Assembly: GCA_023418315.1 (NCBI GenBank)
Contig: JAEZZY010000056.1
Coordinates: 62,001-126,000, forward strand
Length of the DNA stretch: 64,000 nucleotides
Direction of reading: 5' to 3'
Source: Bacteroidota bacterium
GTDB lineage: Bacteria > Bacteroidota > Bacteroidia > Chitinophagales > Chitinophagaceae
The notes under the pieces are model-generated. The model did no database searches. It was not told the origin of the DNA and saw nothing but the letters and a program-made list of their open reading frames with translations. Within the stretch, counting starts at the first letter, position 1, and each line of letters opens with the position of its first letter. A program made the position numbers and the translations under genes. Below are positions 26,434 through 35,902 of the stretch, in pieces.

Positions 26434-27501
26434 TTACGGTGTTGCTGCCTTTACGAGGTAGATAAGGGTGGGAAAGTGGTCGCTATAGCCGTTGTTCCAT
26501 TGCTCATTAGAAAAAGAGCGCTTAGGATAGCCTTTATAACGACCGAATTTTTCTATCAAAAAGTCTCTCTTGAAAATCTCCGATTTATAGTAGCACCAAT
26601 GCGCTCCGTCCTTGTTATATTGTTGCAGAAAAGCGCCTGAAAGGAGAATCTGGTCAAACAAGTTCCAGCGATCATCATAGCTCAAAGAGCCGTACCCTTT
26701 TTTATAAAAACGCAGCCAGGGATTATACAATTCATGAACGGCAATTTTGTTTTTTTCGCCTTTTGCGCCCAGGGTTTTGGTAAGGCTTGCACTTACTGGG
26801 TCGTCGTTGAGATCACCCATAAGGAGGATACGCGTATGCGGATTAAGGGCGGTGAGGGAATCTATCAGTTTCTTGCACACGCCGGCTGCTATGGCTCTCA
26901 GCGGTGCCGAAGCCGCCTCACCACCCCGCCGGGAGGGCCAGTGATTCACCAGAATATGCACCGTATCTCCCGCTAAAACGCCCTGCACATACAGCACATC
27001 TCTGGTTTTCCCACCTTTTATAGCCCCGGCTTTGCGAATGTTCACATACAGCGCTCTGGCGTTTATGACTTTAAAATACGCAGGATTGTAGAGCATTGCC
27101 ACATCAATGCCGCGCGAATCGTAGCTGTCGAAATGAAGGAACCGGTATTTGTCTTTTAACTCCGGTTGCCGAATCAAATCGGTTAATACCCGGTCATTTT
27201 CTATCTCCGCCGTGCCTATAATCGCTGCTCCGTCCGGGGTAAGCTCTGTGCCCAGCCGGCTAATCACCTTCGCAAGATTTTGAAGTTTTTCCCTATAAAC
27301 GATGCCGGAATAATGATAGGCGCCATCAGGCAAAAAATCATCATCACCCCAGTTTTTGGGATCGTCAAGGGTATCAAACAGGTTCTCAAAATTGTAAAAC
27401 GCCACTGCGCTTATGTGCATATTCTTTTGGGCTGCAGCAATGCTTGGAATGCCTATAAAAATTAAAAAAAAGAGAAAGGGTTTTTTCACGGTTAAAAACA
27501 T
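26434..27501 (-). CDS. Secreted endonuclease/exonuclease/phosphatase-family protein
   Basis: A 355-aa exported metal-dependent phosphodiesterase. The ATG at 27501 is used; upstream in-frame GTG and TTG are less likely. The signal peptide ends near AAAQKN. EEP-family motifs are all present: FYNFENLFD (Glu39, metal binding), GTAEIEN, VNHWPSRRGG, LLMGDLNDDP and the catalytic ending YSDHFP. This family includes secreted DNases as well as phosphatases, so the substrate is not certain. It diverges from a TonB-receptor/OB-like-lipoprotein pair, a context that suggests breakdown of extracellular nucleic acid for uptake (inference). Confidence 0.88.
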   Translation of the reverse strand: MFLTVKKPFLFFLIFIGIPSIAAAQKNMHISAVAFYNFENLFDTLDDPKNWGDDDFLPDGAYHYSGIVYREKLQNLAKVISRLGTELTPDGAAIIGTAEIENDRVLTDLIRQPELKDKYRFLHFDSYDSRGIDVAMLYNPAYFKVINARALYVNIRKAGAIKGGKTRDVLYVQGVLAGDTVHILVNHWPSRRGGEAASAPLRAIAAGVCKKLIDSLTALNPHTRILLMGDLNDDPVSASLTKTLGAKGEKNKIAVHELYNPWLRFYKKGYGSLSYDDRWNLFDQILLSGAFLQQYNKDGAHWCYYKSEIFKRDFLIEKFGRYKGYPKRSFSNEQWNNGYSDHFPTLIYLVKAATP

Positions 27502-27624
27502 TTTCACCAAAGGAACAGAAAAATTAAATAAAAAAACGGTTTGTTTTATTATAACATTGATATAATTTTAATCATTGAATTGCATGACCACAGGCTTTTT
27601 ACCCTTTAAAAAATAAAAGCTATC

Positions 27625-30393
27625 ATGAAAAAAATACTATCAACCCTATTCCTTCCTTTTTTCATTTATCAGGAAGCAGAGGCGCAGGAGAAACAATATG
27701 CCCTGGTAAAAGGAAGCCTGCAATTTGAAAGCAAGGCGCCTGTTAGCAACGAAACGGTAGCAATCCCCTACCTCCGCATGCTCACCACCACAGATGGCAA
27801 GGGGCATTTTACCCTCACCCATGTGCCTTTTGGAATACACCGCATCGTTATAGGCGAAGGAAGGATGGCTGCCGATACGATTTCCGTGAGCATCAACGAA
27901 GAAACCGTGAATTTAGGTGTTTTAACCCTTGCAGCTAACGAGGCAATGATTTCCTCTGCACAACAGTTGCTCCTCCCCACCATAGCTCTGGAAGATAGAG
28001 ACAGCGATGAGGAAAACGGCGGTGCCACCGGCGTGAGCAGCTTGCTTACCGCTTCCAGAGATCCGTTTATCAATACGGCTGCATTTACCTTTGGCGCTTA
28101 TCGTTTTCAGGCAAGGGGCTATGACCGCAGCCAGCAGCAGGTGCTCATCAACGGAGCGCCTATGAATGATGTGGAAACCGGAAGTGCTTACTGGAGCCAA
28201 TGGGGCGGACTGAATGATGTATTTCGCAGCAGAAGCACTACCTATGGATTACAACCTTCCGACTATGCCTTTGGCGGAATAAACGGCACTACCGCTTTTG
28301 ATGCCACCGCAGCCGACCAGCGCAAGCAAACCCGTATTACCTACTCGCTCTCCAACCGGCAATACCGACACCGGTTGATGCTCACACACAGCAGCGGACT
28401 CACTAAAAACGGATGGGCCTATGCGCTTTCTTTTTCCAAGAGATGGGCTGAAGAAGGCTATATACAAGGCTCTTTTTATGATGGCTATTCTTACTATGCT
28501 GCCGTTTCCAAAAAAATTAAACACAAACATGATCTTAACCTTACCGTATTCGGCGCACCTACCAAAAGAGGAAAAATAGCGCCTTCCTTCCACGAAGCCT
28601 ATGAAGTGCTGGATAATCCTTTTTACAACCCAAACTGGGGCTGGCAAAACGGAAAAAAACGAAATGCCAAAGTAGCGAATAGCCATCAACCTACCCTCCT
28701 GCTGAATTATGAACACCATCCTTCCGAATCGCTTCACTGGAACACCGTTATAGGCTATCAATTTGGGGAAAATAAAAACTCCACCTTAGACTGGTACAAC
28801 GCCGCCGACCCGCGCCCCGATTATTACAAATACCTGCCAAGCCATACGTTAAAAGCTGATGAAAATTATCCAAACCTTCCGGCGCAGCAAGTAGCAGAAG
28901 CCCAGCAACAGTTTACAGACCGGTCGCAAATACACTGGAACGAGCTGTATGAAACCAATAAACTGCACCAGGGCAGATCCCTGTACGCCATAGGCGAGGA
29001 TGTGGATAAGCTAAGAAAATGGATATTCAGCGCCAATCTTCAAAAAGCAATGAGCGAACACCTTAGCCTGCAAACTGGCATTTCGCTGCAAAAACAACAT
29101 ACGGAAAGCTACCGCCAAATGAAAGACCTGCTGGGCGGCGACTATTTTCTCAATGTAAATTCCTTTACCGAAAGAAACTTCGCCGGTTCCTCCACCGAAA
29201 ACCAAAATGACCTCAACCATCCCGATCAAAAAATACGCGTGGGCGACCCTTATTTTTATCACTATAATTTAGATTTTCTGAAGGCATGGTGGTGGGGACA
29301 AGCGCAGTTTACTTACAACAAATTCGACCTTTTCATAGGGGCACACTATGGCGTTCATTCTTTTCAAAGAGAAGGTTTATTCAGAAACGGGCTTTTTGCA
29401 AATGATTCCTACGGCAAAGGTCCCAGGCAAACCTTTAGCCCTTACGGCATCAAAGGCGGACTGACCTATAAACTGAACGGTCGTCATTATCTTTTTGCTC
29501 ATGCGGCATACGCAACCGATGCACCTGCGGTGGACAACACGTATTTCTCCGCCCGTGTGCGCAATACCGTAGTGTCTCAGCCCACCCTGCAAAAGACCGC
29601 CACGGTGGAAGCCGGTTATTTACTACACGCACCCAAAACCAACCTACGGGCTGTGGGCTATACTACCGAGCACAAAGATGCAGTAGCCGTGCAACGATTT
29701 TTTTACCAAGGCACCGGCAGCGCCAACAGCATGATGGCTTATGTATTGCAAGGTGTGGACACACGTTATACGGGGCTGGAGCTGGCATTGGATTATAAAC
29801 TCAGTTCTTCGATTTCCGCTACAGCCGTAGCCGCTATTGGGCAGGCATTTTATACGGATGATGTGCAGGCAACCGGTTATTTTGAAAATGCTTTGCCGGA
29901 TTCCATCCTGCACGAAACGGCTTATCTCAACAATACCTACCTCGGCGTAGGTCCGCAAAGCGCCTACACACTGGGCTTCAACTACCGCTCTCCCCACTAT
30001 TGGTATTTCTACCTTAACGGTTCTTATTTTCACCGCAATTATGTAGCACCCGCAGCGCCACGACGCACCGCCCAGGCTGTGGAAGGAATAGAAGCCGGAA
30101 GTGAACAATGGCATTCCATCCTGGATCAGGAAAAGCTGCCTTCTTTTTTCACTTTTGATCTGTTTATGGGCAAATCTTTTTTGCTTTCCAAAAGCATAAA
30201 ATCGCTGCCGCGTAATACCTACCTCTACCTGAATATAGGGGTCAATAATTTATTAAACAATAAGCAGATAATCACCGGCGGTTTTGAAAACATCCGTTTC
30301 GATTACCAAGAAGCTGATGCAGGCAAATTTGCGTCCAAATATTTCTATGGCTATGGACGGAATTATTTCATCAACCTTTCCGTCAAATTTTAA
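27625..30393 (+). CDS. TonB-dependent outer-membrane receptor
   Basis: A 922-aa outer-membrane receptor. A signal peptide (ending AEAQEK) is followed by a carboxypeptidase-regulatory-like beta domain (about 26-110). A plug domain follows, including RFQARGYDRSQQQVLINGAPMNDVETG, shown here only as the core QVLINGAPMNDVE. The long barrel ends in an aromatic C-terminus (FINLSVKF). No SusD partner is adjacent, so it is not a standard glycan SusCD pair. The DUF5689-like lipoprotein gene follows after 24 bases and probably supplies the surface partner. It lies 123 bases from the divergent nuclease gene. The substrate is unknown; nucleotides or nucleic-acid fragments are a reasonable guess from context. 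Confidence 0.9.
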   Translation: MKKILSTLFLPFFIYQEAEAQEKQYALVKGSLQFESKAPVSNETVAIPYLRMLTTTDGKGHFTLTHVPFGIHRIVIGEGRMAADTISVSINEETVNLGVLTLAANEAMISSAQQLLLPTIALEDRDSDEENGGATGVSSLLTASRDPFINTAAFTFGAYRFQARGYDRSQQQVLINGAPMNDVETGSAYWSQWGGLNDVFRSRSTTYGLQPSDYAFGGINGTTAFDATAADQRKQTRITYSLSNRQYRHRLMLTHSSGLTKNGWAYALSFSKRWAEEGYIQGSFYDGYSYYAAVSKKIKHKHDLNLTVFGAPTKRGKIAPSFHEAYEVLDNPFYNPNWGWQNGKKRNAKVANSHQPTLLLNYEHHPSESLHWNTVIGYQFGENKNSTLDWYNAADPRPDYYKYLPSHTLKADENYPNLPAQQVAEAQQQFTDRSQIHWNELYETNKLHQGRSLYAIGEDVDKLRKWIFSANLQKAMSEHLSLQTGISLQKQHTESYRQMKDLLGGDYFLNVNSFTERNFAGSSTENQNDLNHPDQKIRVGDPYFYHYNLDFLKAWWWGQAQFTYNKFDLFIGAHYGVHSFQREGLFRNGLFANDSYGKGPRQTFSPYGIKGGLTYKLNGRHYLFAHAAYATDAPAVDNTYFSARVRNTVVSQPTLQKTATVEAGYLLHAPKTNLRAVGYTTEHKDAVAVQRFFYQGTGSANSMMAYVLQGVDTRYTGLELALDYKLSSSISATAVAAIGQAFYTDDVQATGYFENALPDSILHETAYLNNTYLGVGPQSAYTLGFNYRSPHYWYFYLNGSYFHRNYVAPAAPRRTAQAVEGIEAGSEQWHSILDQEKLPSFFTFDLFMGKSFLLSKSIKSLPRNTYLYLNIGVNNLLNNKQIITGGFENIRFDYQEADAGKFASKYFYGYGRNYFINLSVKF

Positions 30394-30417
30394 ATCACCT
30401 ACAAAATCCTAAACAAC

Positions 30418-31728
30418 ATGAAAAACAATTTGCTCCTTTCTTCCCTTTTTCTCATCCTCTTTTTCACTACCGGTTCTTGTTTGAAAAAAACATACAATCC
30501 GCCGCCCGACCTCACGCAAGAAGACCCGCAGCTTCCGGTGAATACAACCATCGCCCGGTTGAAAAATTTTTATGCTTCCATAGCCGTGGCACAACCCATA
30601 GACAGCGAATGGACCATCTCAGGCATCATCACCGGCGATGACCGCTCCGGCAATATTTATAAGCAAATAACCCTCGAAGACAGCACCGGCGGCATTAGCC
30701 TTTCGGTAGATGGCACGGGGCTTTATTCCAAACTTCCCGTAGGGCGCAAAATATATGTACGGCTGAAGGGGCTTTACTATGGTTTTTATAACGGATTGCC
30801 GCAGATTGGCTATTCTACAGACGAATCGGGAGGTGTTACCCGCATTCCGCAGAATTTGCTGGACCGCTATGTGGTGAGAGCCGATTACCCGCACCCGGTT
30901 CCCGTTACGGTTTTTGACGATTTAGCTGCATTATCCGTGCTTAACAAAACGATGCTCAACCGCCTGGTGCGCATTAATAATGTGGAAATAGCCTTGCCGG
31001 ATTTAGGAAAAACTTATGCGGAAAACGCACAGATAGCCAGCGGTTCGGATATTGGCATTACGGATTGCAACGGCAAAACCATTATCCTGCGCAACAGTGC
31101 CTTTGCCAGTTTTCAATCGCTGCCGCTGCCCCAAGGCAAAGGAAGCATTACCGCGTTGTATATGATTTACCGCGACGAGCCGCAACTCGTTATCCGCGAT
31201 ACATCGGACATGCAGCTCTATGGCAGCCGGTGCAACGGAGGAAGCTCCGGCACCACTCTTTTACTGAATGAAGATTTTAGTGATTTGGATGAATGGACCG
31301 TGCATAGTAGCATTGGGGATCAAAAATGGAATCTGGCGCAATTCGGAAACCCCAAACCCTGTGCCTATATGAGCGGCTATGCAAGCGGAAACAAAGCAAA
31401 TGAAGACTGGCTCATCTCCAAAGAGCTGAATCTTTCCGGATTTCAACACATCTCGCTTCAGTTTGAAAGTGCAGGGAATTATGAAGGCAAAACGATAGAA
31501 TGCTATCTCTCCACCAATTATAGCGGCAGCGGAGCGCCTGGTTCGGCTACCTGGACTTTGTTGCCTGCCAATTATGATACGGAAGATGGCTTTTCTTTCA
31601 CTCCTTCGGGCAATATAGATCTTTCTGCCTATAAAGACCGGAAGGTGCATATAGCGTTCAAATATACCTCTACCACCGCCGCAGCAGCCAGTTGGGAAGT
31701 GGATAATGTGCGGGTTTCGGCAGAATGA
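30418..31728 (+). CDS. DUF5689-like lipoprotein with OB-like domain and C-terminal jelly-roll
   Basis: A 436-aa lipoprotein: signal with lipid Cys21 (FFTTGSC), then a domain (about 45-265) of DUF5689 type. Its strand pattern ISGIITGDDRSG...ITLEDSTGGISLSVDG...VGRKIYVRLKG resembles bacterial OB folds. The last 160 residues start LLNEDFSDLDEWTVHS and contain EDWLISKELNLSG and WEVDNVRV, typical of a cleaved-adhesin/jelly-roll module. It directly follows the TonB receptor (24-base gap) and probably caps or feeds it at the cell surface. OB folds often bind nucleic acid or oligosaccharide; which one applies here is not shown by the sequence. Confidence 0.82.
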   Translation: MKNNLLLSSLFLILFFTTGSCLKKTYNPPPDLTQEDPQLPVNTTIARLKNFYASIAVAQPIDSEWTISGIITGDDRSGNIYKQITLEDSTGGISLSVDGTGLYSKLPVGRKIYVRLKGLYYGFYNGLPQIGYSTDESGGVTRIPQNLLDRYVVRADYPHPVPVTVFDDLAALSVLNKTMLNRLVRINNVEIALPDLGKTYAENAQIASGSDIGITDCNGKTIILRNSAFASFQSLPLPQGKGSITALYMIYRDEPQLVIRDTSDMQLYGSRCNGGSSGTTLLLNEDFSDLDEWTVHSSIGDQKWNLAQFGNPKPCAYMSGYASGNKANEDWLISKELNLSGFQHISLQFESAGNYEGKTIECYLSTNYSGSGAPGSATWTLLPANYDTEDGFSFTPSGNIDLSAYKDRKVHIAFKYTSTTAAAASWEVDNVRVSAE

Positions 31729-31750
31729 TTACCGCGGCATCACACCGGAG

Positions 31751-33361
31751 TTAATTGCTCCAGCTTCCGATATGAGAATAACCCCAGTGGTCGGCGTTTG
31801 CATATTTGAAATCCAATTGATAGCGTGCCGGCACTTCTCTTAGGAAAGAACCTGTGGGATAAGAAGGGAAAATCTCTTCGTAGGTAAGCATAGACTGAAA
31901 CGAAATACGCCGGTAAATATGCGCACGGGTAATATTCTCCTTTTTATCCAAGCCGGAGGCGCCAAGCAGTTCTACCACGCTTTCCACCGTGTTTTTATGG
32001 AAGTTGGCAACCCGTGTTTTTTTATCTTCCACCACCAGCCCTACGGATAGTTTAGGATCTTGGGTAGCCACACCCACGGGGCATCTGTTGGTATTGCACA
32101 ACAACGCCTGGATGCAGCCTACGGCCATCATCATAGCACGTGCCGAATAGCAGGCATCCGCACCGAGCGCCATAGCCCGCACGATATGAAATCCGCTGGT
32201 TATTTTTCCCGAAGCCATGATTTTTATATGCTTGCGAATATCCAGACCGGTAAGGATGTTTTGTACGAAATCCAACCCATCCAGGAGCGGAGCGCCTACA
32301 TAATTGGAAAACTCCTGCGGTGCAGCACCCGTACCGCCTTCTGCTCCATCCACCGTGATGAAATCCGGGTAAATATTTTCCTCCATCATGGCTTTGCAAA
32401 TGCCTATAAATTCGCTTTTATGGCCGATACAGAGTTTGAAGCCTACAGGTTTGCCGCCAGAAAGCGTACGCAATCTTTGGATAAAATGTACCAGCTCTCT
32501 CGGTGTGCTGAAGGCTTTGTGATAAGGAGGAGAGGCCACGAGCGTATGCGGTTCTATATGGCGGATGGCAGCAATTTCAGGGGTGTTCTTAGCGGCAGGG
32601 AGGATACCGCCATGGCCGGGTTTAGCACCTTGGGAGATTTTTATTTCTATCATCTTCACCTGCGGCAGTTGGGATTTTTGCTGGAAAAGTTGTTCGTCGA
32701 AATTACCATCGGCAGTGCGGCAGCCGAAGTAGCCGGTTCCTATTTGCCAGATGATATCGCCACCGTGCTTCAGATGATAATTGCTGAGCCCCCCTTCGCC
32801 GGTATTATGTGCAAAACCGCCTATCTGAGCACCTGCGTTCATTGCTTCCACCGCATTGGAGCTTAGGGAACCGTAGCTCATAGCGGAGATATTGTAAATA
32901 CTGCAAGAGTACGGTTGCTTACAATCTTTATTGCCGATCACTACACGGGGGTTATGATCCAGCGTATGAAAATCTTTGGGCGCCATAGAGTGGCACATCC
33001 ATTCGTATCCTTCGGAATATACGTCCAGCTGCGTACCAAAGGGCATGGTATCATTTTCTTTTTTGGCGCGCTGGTAAATGGTAGAACGGTCTATACGGTT
33101 GATAGGACGACCGTCAATATCCGATTCGATAAAATATTGATAGATCTTAGGGCGCAGGTCTTCCATCAAAAAACGCAGCCGTCCAAAAACGGGATAGATG
33201 CGCATGATAGAGTGTTTGGTCTGCACCATATCATAGTAGCCTAAAACAGTGAGCACCACTACGATGCTGAGAATGACATACCAGTTGGGGTTAAGATAAT
33301 AAGCCAGTAAAAAGACGGCTATTAGCAAAAGAGTGGAAACAACAACGAAGATTTGTCTCAT
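31751..33361 (-). CDS. Membrane-anchored FMN-binding glutamate synthase-like protein
   Basis: A 536-aa protein with two N-terminal membrane helices (about 3-22 and 27-43). The rest matches the FMN/synthase domain of glutamate synthase: SAMSYGSLSSNAVEAMN, NTGEGGLS, ISQGAKPGHGG, TVDGAEGGTGAAP and MASGKI. A CIQALLCNTNRCPVG triad (Cys-x5-Cys-x4-Cys) would ligate a 3Fe-4S cluster. It has neither the glutaminase nor the GXGXG domain of true GltB, so its physiological reaction is unknown; an oxidoreductase on the inner face of the membrane is the safest description. It converges with the DUF5689-like gene. Confidence 0.9.
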   Translation of the reverse strand: MRQIFVVVSTLLLIAVFLLAYYLNPNWYVILSIVVVLTVLGYYDMVQTKHSIMRIYPVFGRLRFLMEDLRPKIYQYFIESDIDGRPINRIDRSTIYQRAKKENDTMPFGTQLDVYSEGYEWMCHSMAPKDFHTLDHNPRVVIGNKDCKQPYSCSIYNISAMSYGSLSSNAVEAMNAGAQIGGFAHNTGEGGLSNYHLKHGGDIIWQIGTGYFGCRTADGNFDEQLFQQKSQLPQVKMIEIKISQGAKPGHGGILPAAKNTPEIAAIRHIEPHTLVASPPYHKAFSTPRELVHFIQRLRTLSGGKPVGFKLCIGHKSEFIGICKAMMEENIYPDFITVDGAEGGTGAAPQEFSNYVGAPLLDGLDFVQNILTGLDIRKHIKIMASGKITSGFHIVRAMALGADACYSARAMMMAVGCIQALLCNTNRCPVGVATQDPKLSVGLVVEDKKTRVANFHKNTVESVVELLGASGLDKKENITRAHIYRRISFQSMLTYEEIFPSYPTGSFLREVPARYQLDFKYANADHWGYSHIGSWSN

Positions 33362-33748
33362 TTTATCTTTTTTTCAGAAAATAAATTTAAAAGGTTTTAA
33401 AACAATTCCTTCACCGTAAAAAGCCTTGCGCATAGGCGGATAAACGATACGGTAAAGCAATGCGGCTTTTAGAGCTACTCCCTCCGTATGCTAAAAACGC
33501 TGGTTCAACGGAGGGATTAACTGATAAAGGCTTTGCTGTGTGTGTTTAAAAATAGCAACCTTCTACTGCAACAAGTTTTTGCAATATCCATTAAACTATG
33601 AGAAGGTGATTTCATTATAAAAAAAGAATTGGCAAAAATAGGATATTCATACGAGATGATGCGTCCTATAAAAACCGGCAATCAGAGAAACTAAAGATTC
33701 CGGTGTTTTTTTATGAAATGATAAACAATTCTAAAGGCTATAGGGAGA
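33362..33748. other. 387-base intergenic region with inverted repeats
   Basis: No open frame of note was found. A 9-bp perfect stem (TCCCTCCGT at 33479-33487 with ACGGAGGGA at 33508-33516) encloses a 20-base loop. Just upstream AAAAGCC (about 33419) can pair with GGCTTTT (33463-33469), which suggests a folded RNA. Near 33680-33710 a short ACCGG/CCGGT stem is followed by a run of seven T. A small RNA or long leader is possible. No tRNA cloverleaf was found. Confidence 0.3.
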
Positions 33749-35632
33749 TTATTTTATCCAAAAGAAACTCAGCGCAAACAAAAGAGTGATGCCTATCACC
33801 ATCGTGAAAATATAGAACCCTACCTGTCCGCTTTGCAGCAGGCGCACTCTGTCGCTGCCCCAGCGTACCAGCTTGCCCACGCCATTTACGCCGCCGTCAA
33901 TACCTTGTTTTTCCACATATTTATCCATCAGTAACGAAAGCGAATAAAGCGGTTTTACAATCACGCTGTCGTAGAGTTCATCTATGTACCATTTGTTTTC
34001 CAGCAGTTTTGCCAGTCCGGTGTTCTCAGCAAATTTCGGATGCTTGTTAGCCCTATAACCTGCAATAGAAAACACAATCGCCACTACGGTGGAAATGCCC
34101 ATCAACATCCATTCGGTGCTGTGTTCCATGGCATGGTTGCTTGCATTGGTTACAGCGCTGCCCAGAAAATCTGCAAGGGTATGCTGCTCGCTGATAACGG
34201 GCGGCAAGCCTATGTACCCGCCTATAATAGACAACAGCGCTAATACAATCAGCGGAATGGTAATGGCCGCGGGGCTTTCATGCAGATGATGTTCTTGCTC
34301 GTGTGTGCCGCGAAATTTTCCGGTGAAGGTAAGCGTGTAAAGACGGAACATGTAGAATGCCGTCATCATCGCACCGATAAGACCAAGTGCATAGATGGCT
34401 TTGTTGTGTGCGAAGGTAGCTGCAAGGATTTCATCTTTAGAAAAGAAACCAGACAAACCGGGAATGCCCGCAATCGCCAGGCAGCCAATGAAAAAAGTAA
34501 TGTTTGTAACCGGCATTTTCTTAGCCAATCCACCCATCTTGCGAATATCTTGCTCGCCGCCCATTGCATGAATAACACTACCCGAGCCTAAGAACAACAA
34601 CGCTTTGAAGAAGGCGTGCGTCATTACATGAAAAACAGCCGTGGTATAGGCGCCCATGCCCAATGCCATGAACATAAAACCCAATTGGCTGACGGTAGAA
34701 TACGCCAATACTTTTTTAATATCGTTTTGTTTGAGGGCTATGGTAGCAGCCAGTACTGCCGTAGCACAGCCTATCCATCCTACCAGCTCCAAAGCAAACG
34801 GAGCCAGATTGTATAAAACGCTGCTGCGGGCAATCATGTAAATGCCGGCGGTAACCATAGTGGCGGCATGTATGAGTGCAGATACGGGCGTAGGTCCTGC
34901 CATCGCATCAGGAAGCCAGGTGTAGAGCGGGATTTGTGCAGATTTACCCATCGCGCCTATGAACAGGCAAATGGCTATGAAATTATAATCGAAGGATGCA
35001 AGCGCGCCGTTTTGAAGCTGTGTGAAGACCCCTGCCTCACCGGCGTAGCTCAGGGTACCGCATTTGTAAAGGATGTACAGCATCCCTACCAGAAAACCGA
35101 GATCGCCGATACGGTTCATCACAAATGCTTTCTTGGCGGCATTGGTATATTCTCTGTTTTTAAACCAAAAACCAATCAATAAATACGAACACAAACCCAC
35201 GCCTTCCCAGCCGATGAACAGGATGAGGTAATTAGCGCCCAGCACCAGCAGTAACATGGAAAACACAAACAAGTTCAGGTAAGCAAAATATTTCACCATG
35301 CCTTCATCTTCGTGCATATAGGAAGTAGAATAAACATGAATAAGAAAACCGATGCCGGTGATAGTCAGCAGAAATAAAGCCGACAAGCTATCCACCTGAA
35401 AGGCAAACGGAATATAGAGATTGCCGGATTGAATAAAATCAAATAACGTAACCACTTGCGAAGCACCGTCCTTCACTTCAAAAAACACCATCAGCGACAG
35501 GATGAACGATGCCAGTACCGAGGTGCTGCCGATAATGCCGCCTATGTTTTTCGGAATTGTTCTCCAACCTAAGCCATTGATAAGAAAACCGATAAGCGGT
35601 AAAAGCGGTACTAAGTATATGTAGTTAATCAT
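33749..35632 (-). CDS. nuoL: NADH-quinone oxidoreductase subunit L
   Basis: A 627-aa membrane protein with about 16 helices, full length for NuoL. Characteristic segments are LFIGWEGVGLCSYLLIGFW, the antiporter-like core with LPDAMAGPTPVSALIHAATMVTAG (core shown as PTPVSALIHA), KVLAYSTVSQLGFM, THAFFKALLFLGSGSVIHA, and GIPGLSGFFSKDEIL. The C-terminal part contains the lateral-helix region (NKWYIDELYD) that ties NuoL to the rest of complex I. Other nuo genes are not adjacent on either side, which is odd because NuoL normally sits in a nuoA-N cluster. It pumps protons within complex I if assembled with partners encoded elsewhere. Confidence 0.93.
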   Translation of the reverse strand: MINYIYLVPLLPLIGFLINGLGWRTIPKNIGGIIGSTSVLASFILSLMVFFEVKDGASQVVTLFDFIQSGNLYIPFAFQVDSLSALFLLTITGIGFLIHVYSTSYMHEDEGMVKYFAYLNLFVFSMLLLVLGANYLILFIGWEGVGLCSYLLIGFWFKNREYTNAAKKAFVMNRIGDLGFLVGMLYILYKCGTLSYAGEAGVFTQLQNGALASFDYNFIAICLFIGAMGKSAQIPLYTWLPDAMAGPTPVSALIHAATMVTAGIYMIARSSVLYNLAPFALELVGWIGCATAVLAATIALKQNDIKKVLAYSTVSQLGFMFMALGMGAYTTAVFHVMTHAFFKALLFLGSGSVIHAMGGEQDIRKMGGLAKKMPVTNITFFIGCLAIAGIPGLSGFFSKDEILAATFAHNKAIYALGLIGAMMTAFYMFRLYTLTFTGKFRGTHEQEHHLHESPAAITIPLIVLALLSIIGGYIGLPPVISEQHTLADFLGSAVTNASNHAMEHSTEWMLMGISTVVAIVFSIAGYRANKHPKFAENTGLAKLLENKWYIDELYDSVIVKPLYSLSLLMDKYVEKQGIDGGVNGVGKLVRWGSDRVRLLQSGQVGFYIFTMVIGITLLFALSFFWIK

Positions 35633-35902
35633 GTTTTATAAATGCAAAATTCAAAAAAAGACTGTTTTCAGGCGCTCCCACAAAATTATCCATACACCAA
35701 AAATCCTCGCATCGAAGTGTTCATCGCAGCAGCCTCTATGAAGCTTTTCCATATTACGCACCCTATATTTTCAGATGCCAAAAGTATTAAAACTAAGCAT
35801 TCTTTTCACAATGAAACAGGATGAATTTTAAATGCTCTGGCGGAGAAAGTTGTTGCAGGGAATGGATGTGGAATTAGCACAAGGCTTGGAGGTATTTTAA
35901 AT

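Noticed and set aside
33479..33516. Possible tRNA in the 33.4-33.7 kb gap (GGTTCAA resembles a T-loop)
   Set aside because: The flanking bases do not form a T-stem, and no acceptor or anticodon arm can be drawn.
35642..35824. 60-codon plus-strand frame between nuoL and topoisomerase IB
   Set aside because: The translation (MQNSKKDCFQALPQNYPY...) has no recognisable feature, overlaps the A-rich upstream sequence of nuoL, and has no promoter or ribosome-binding context.
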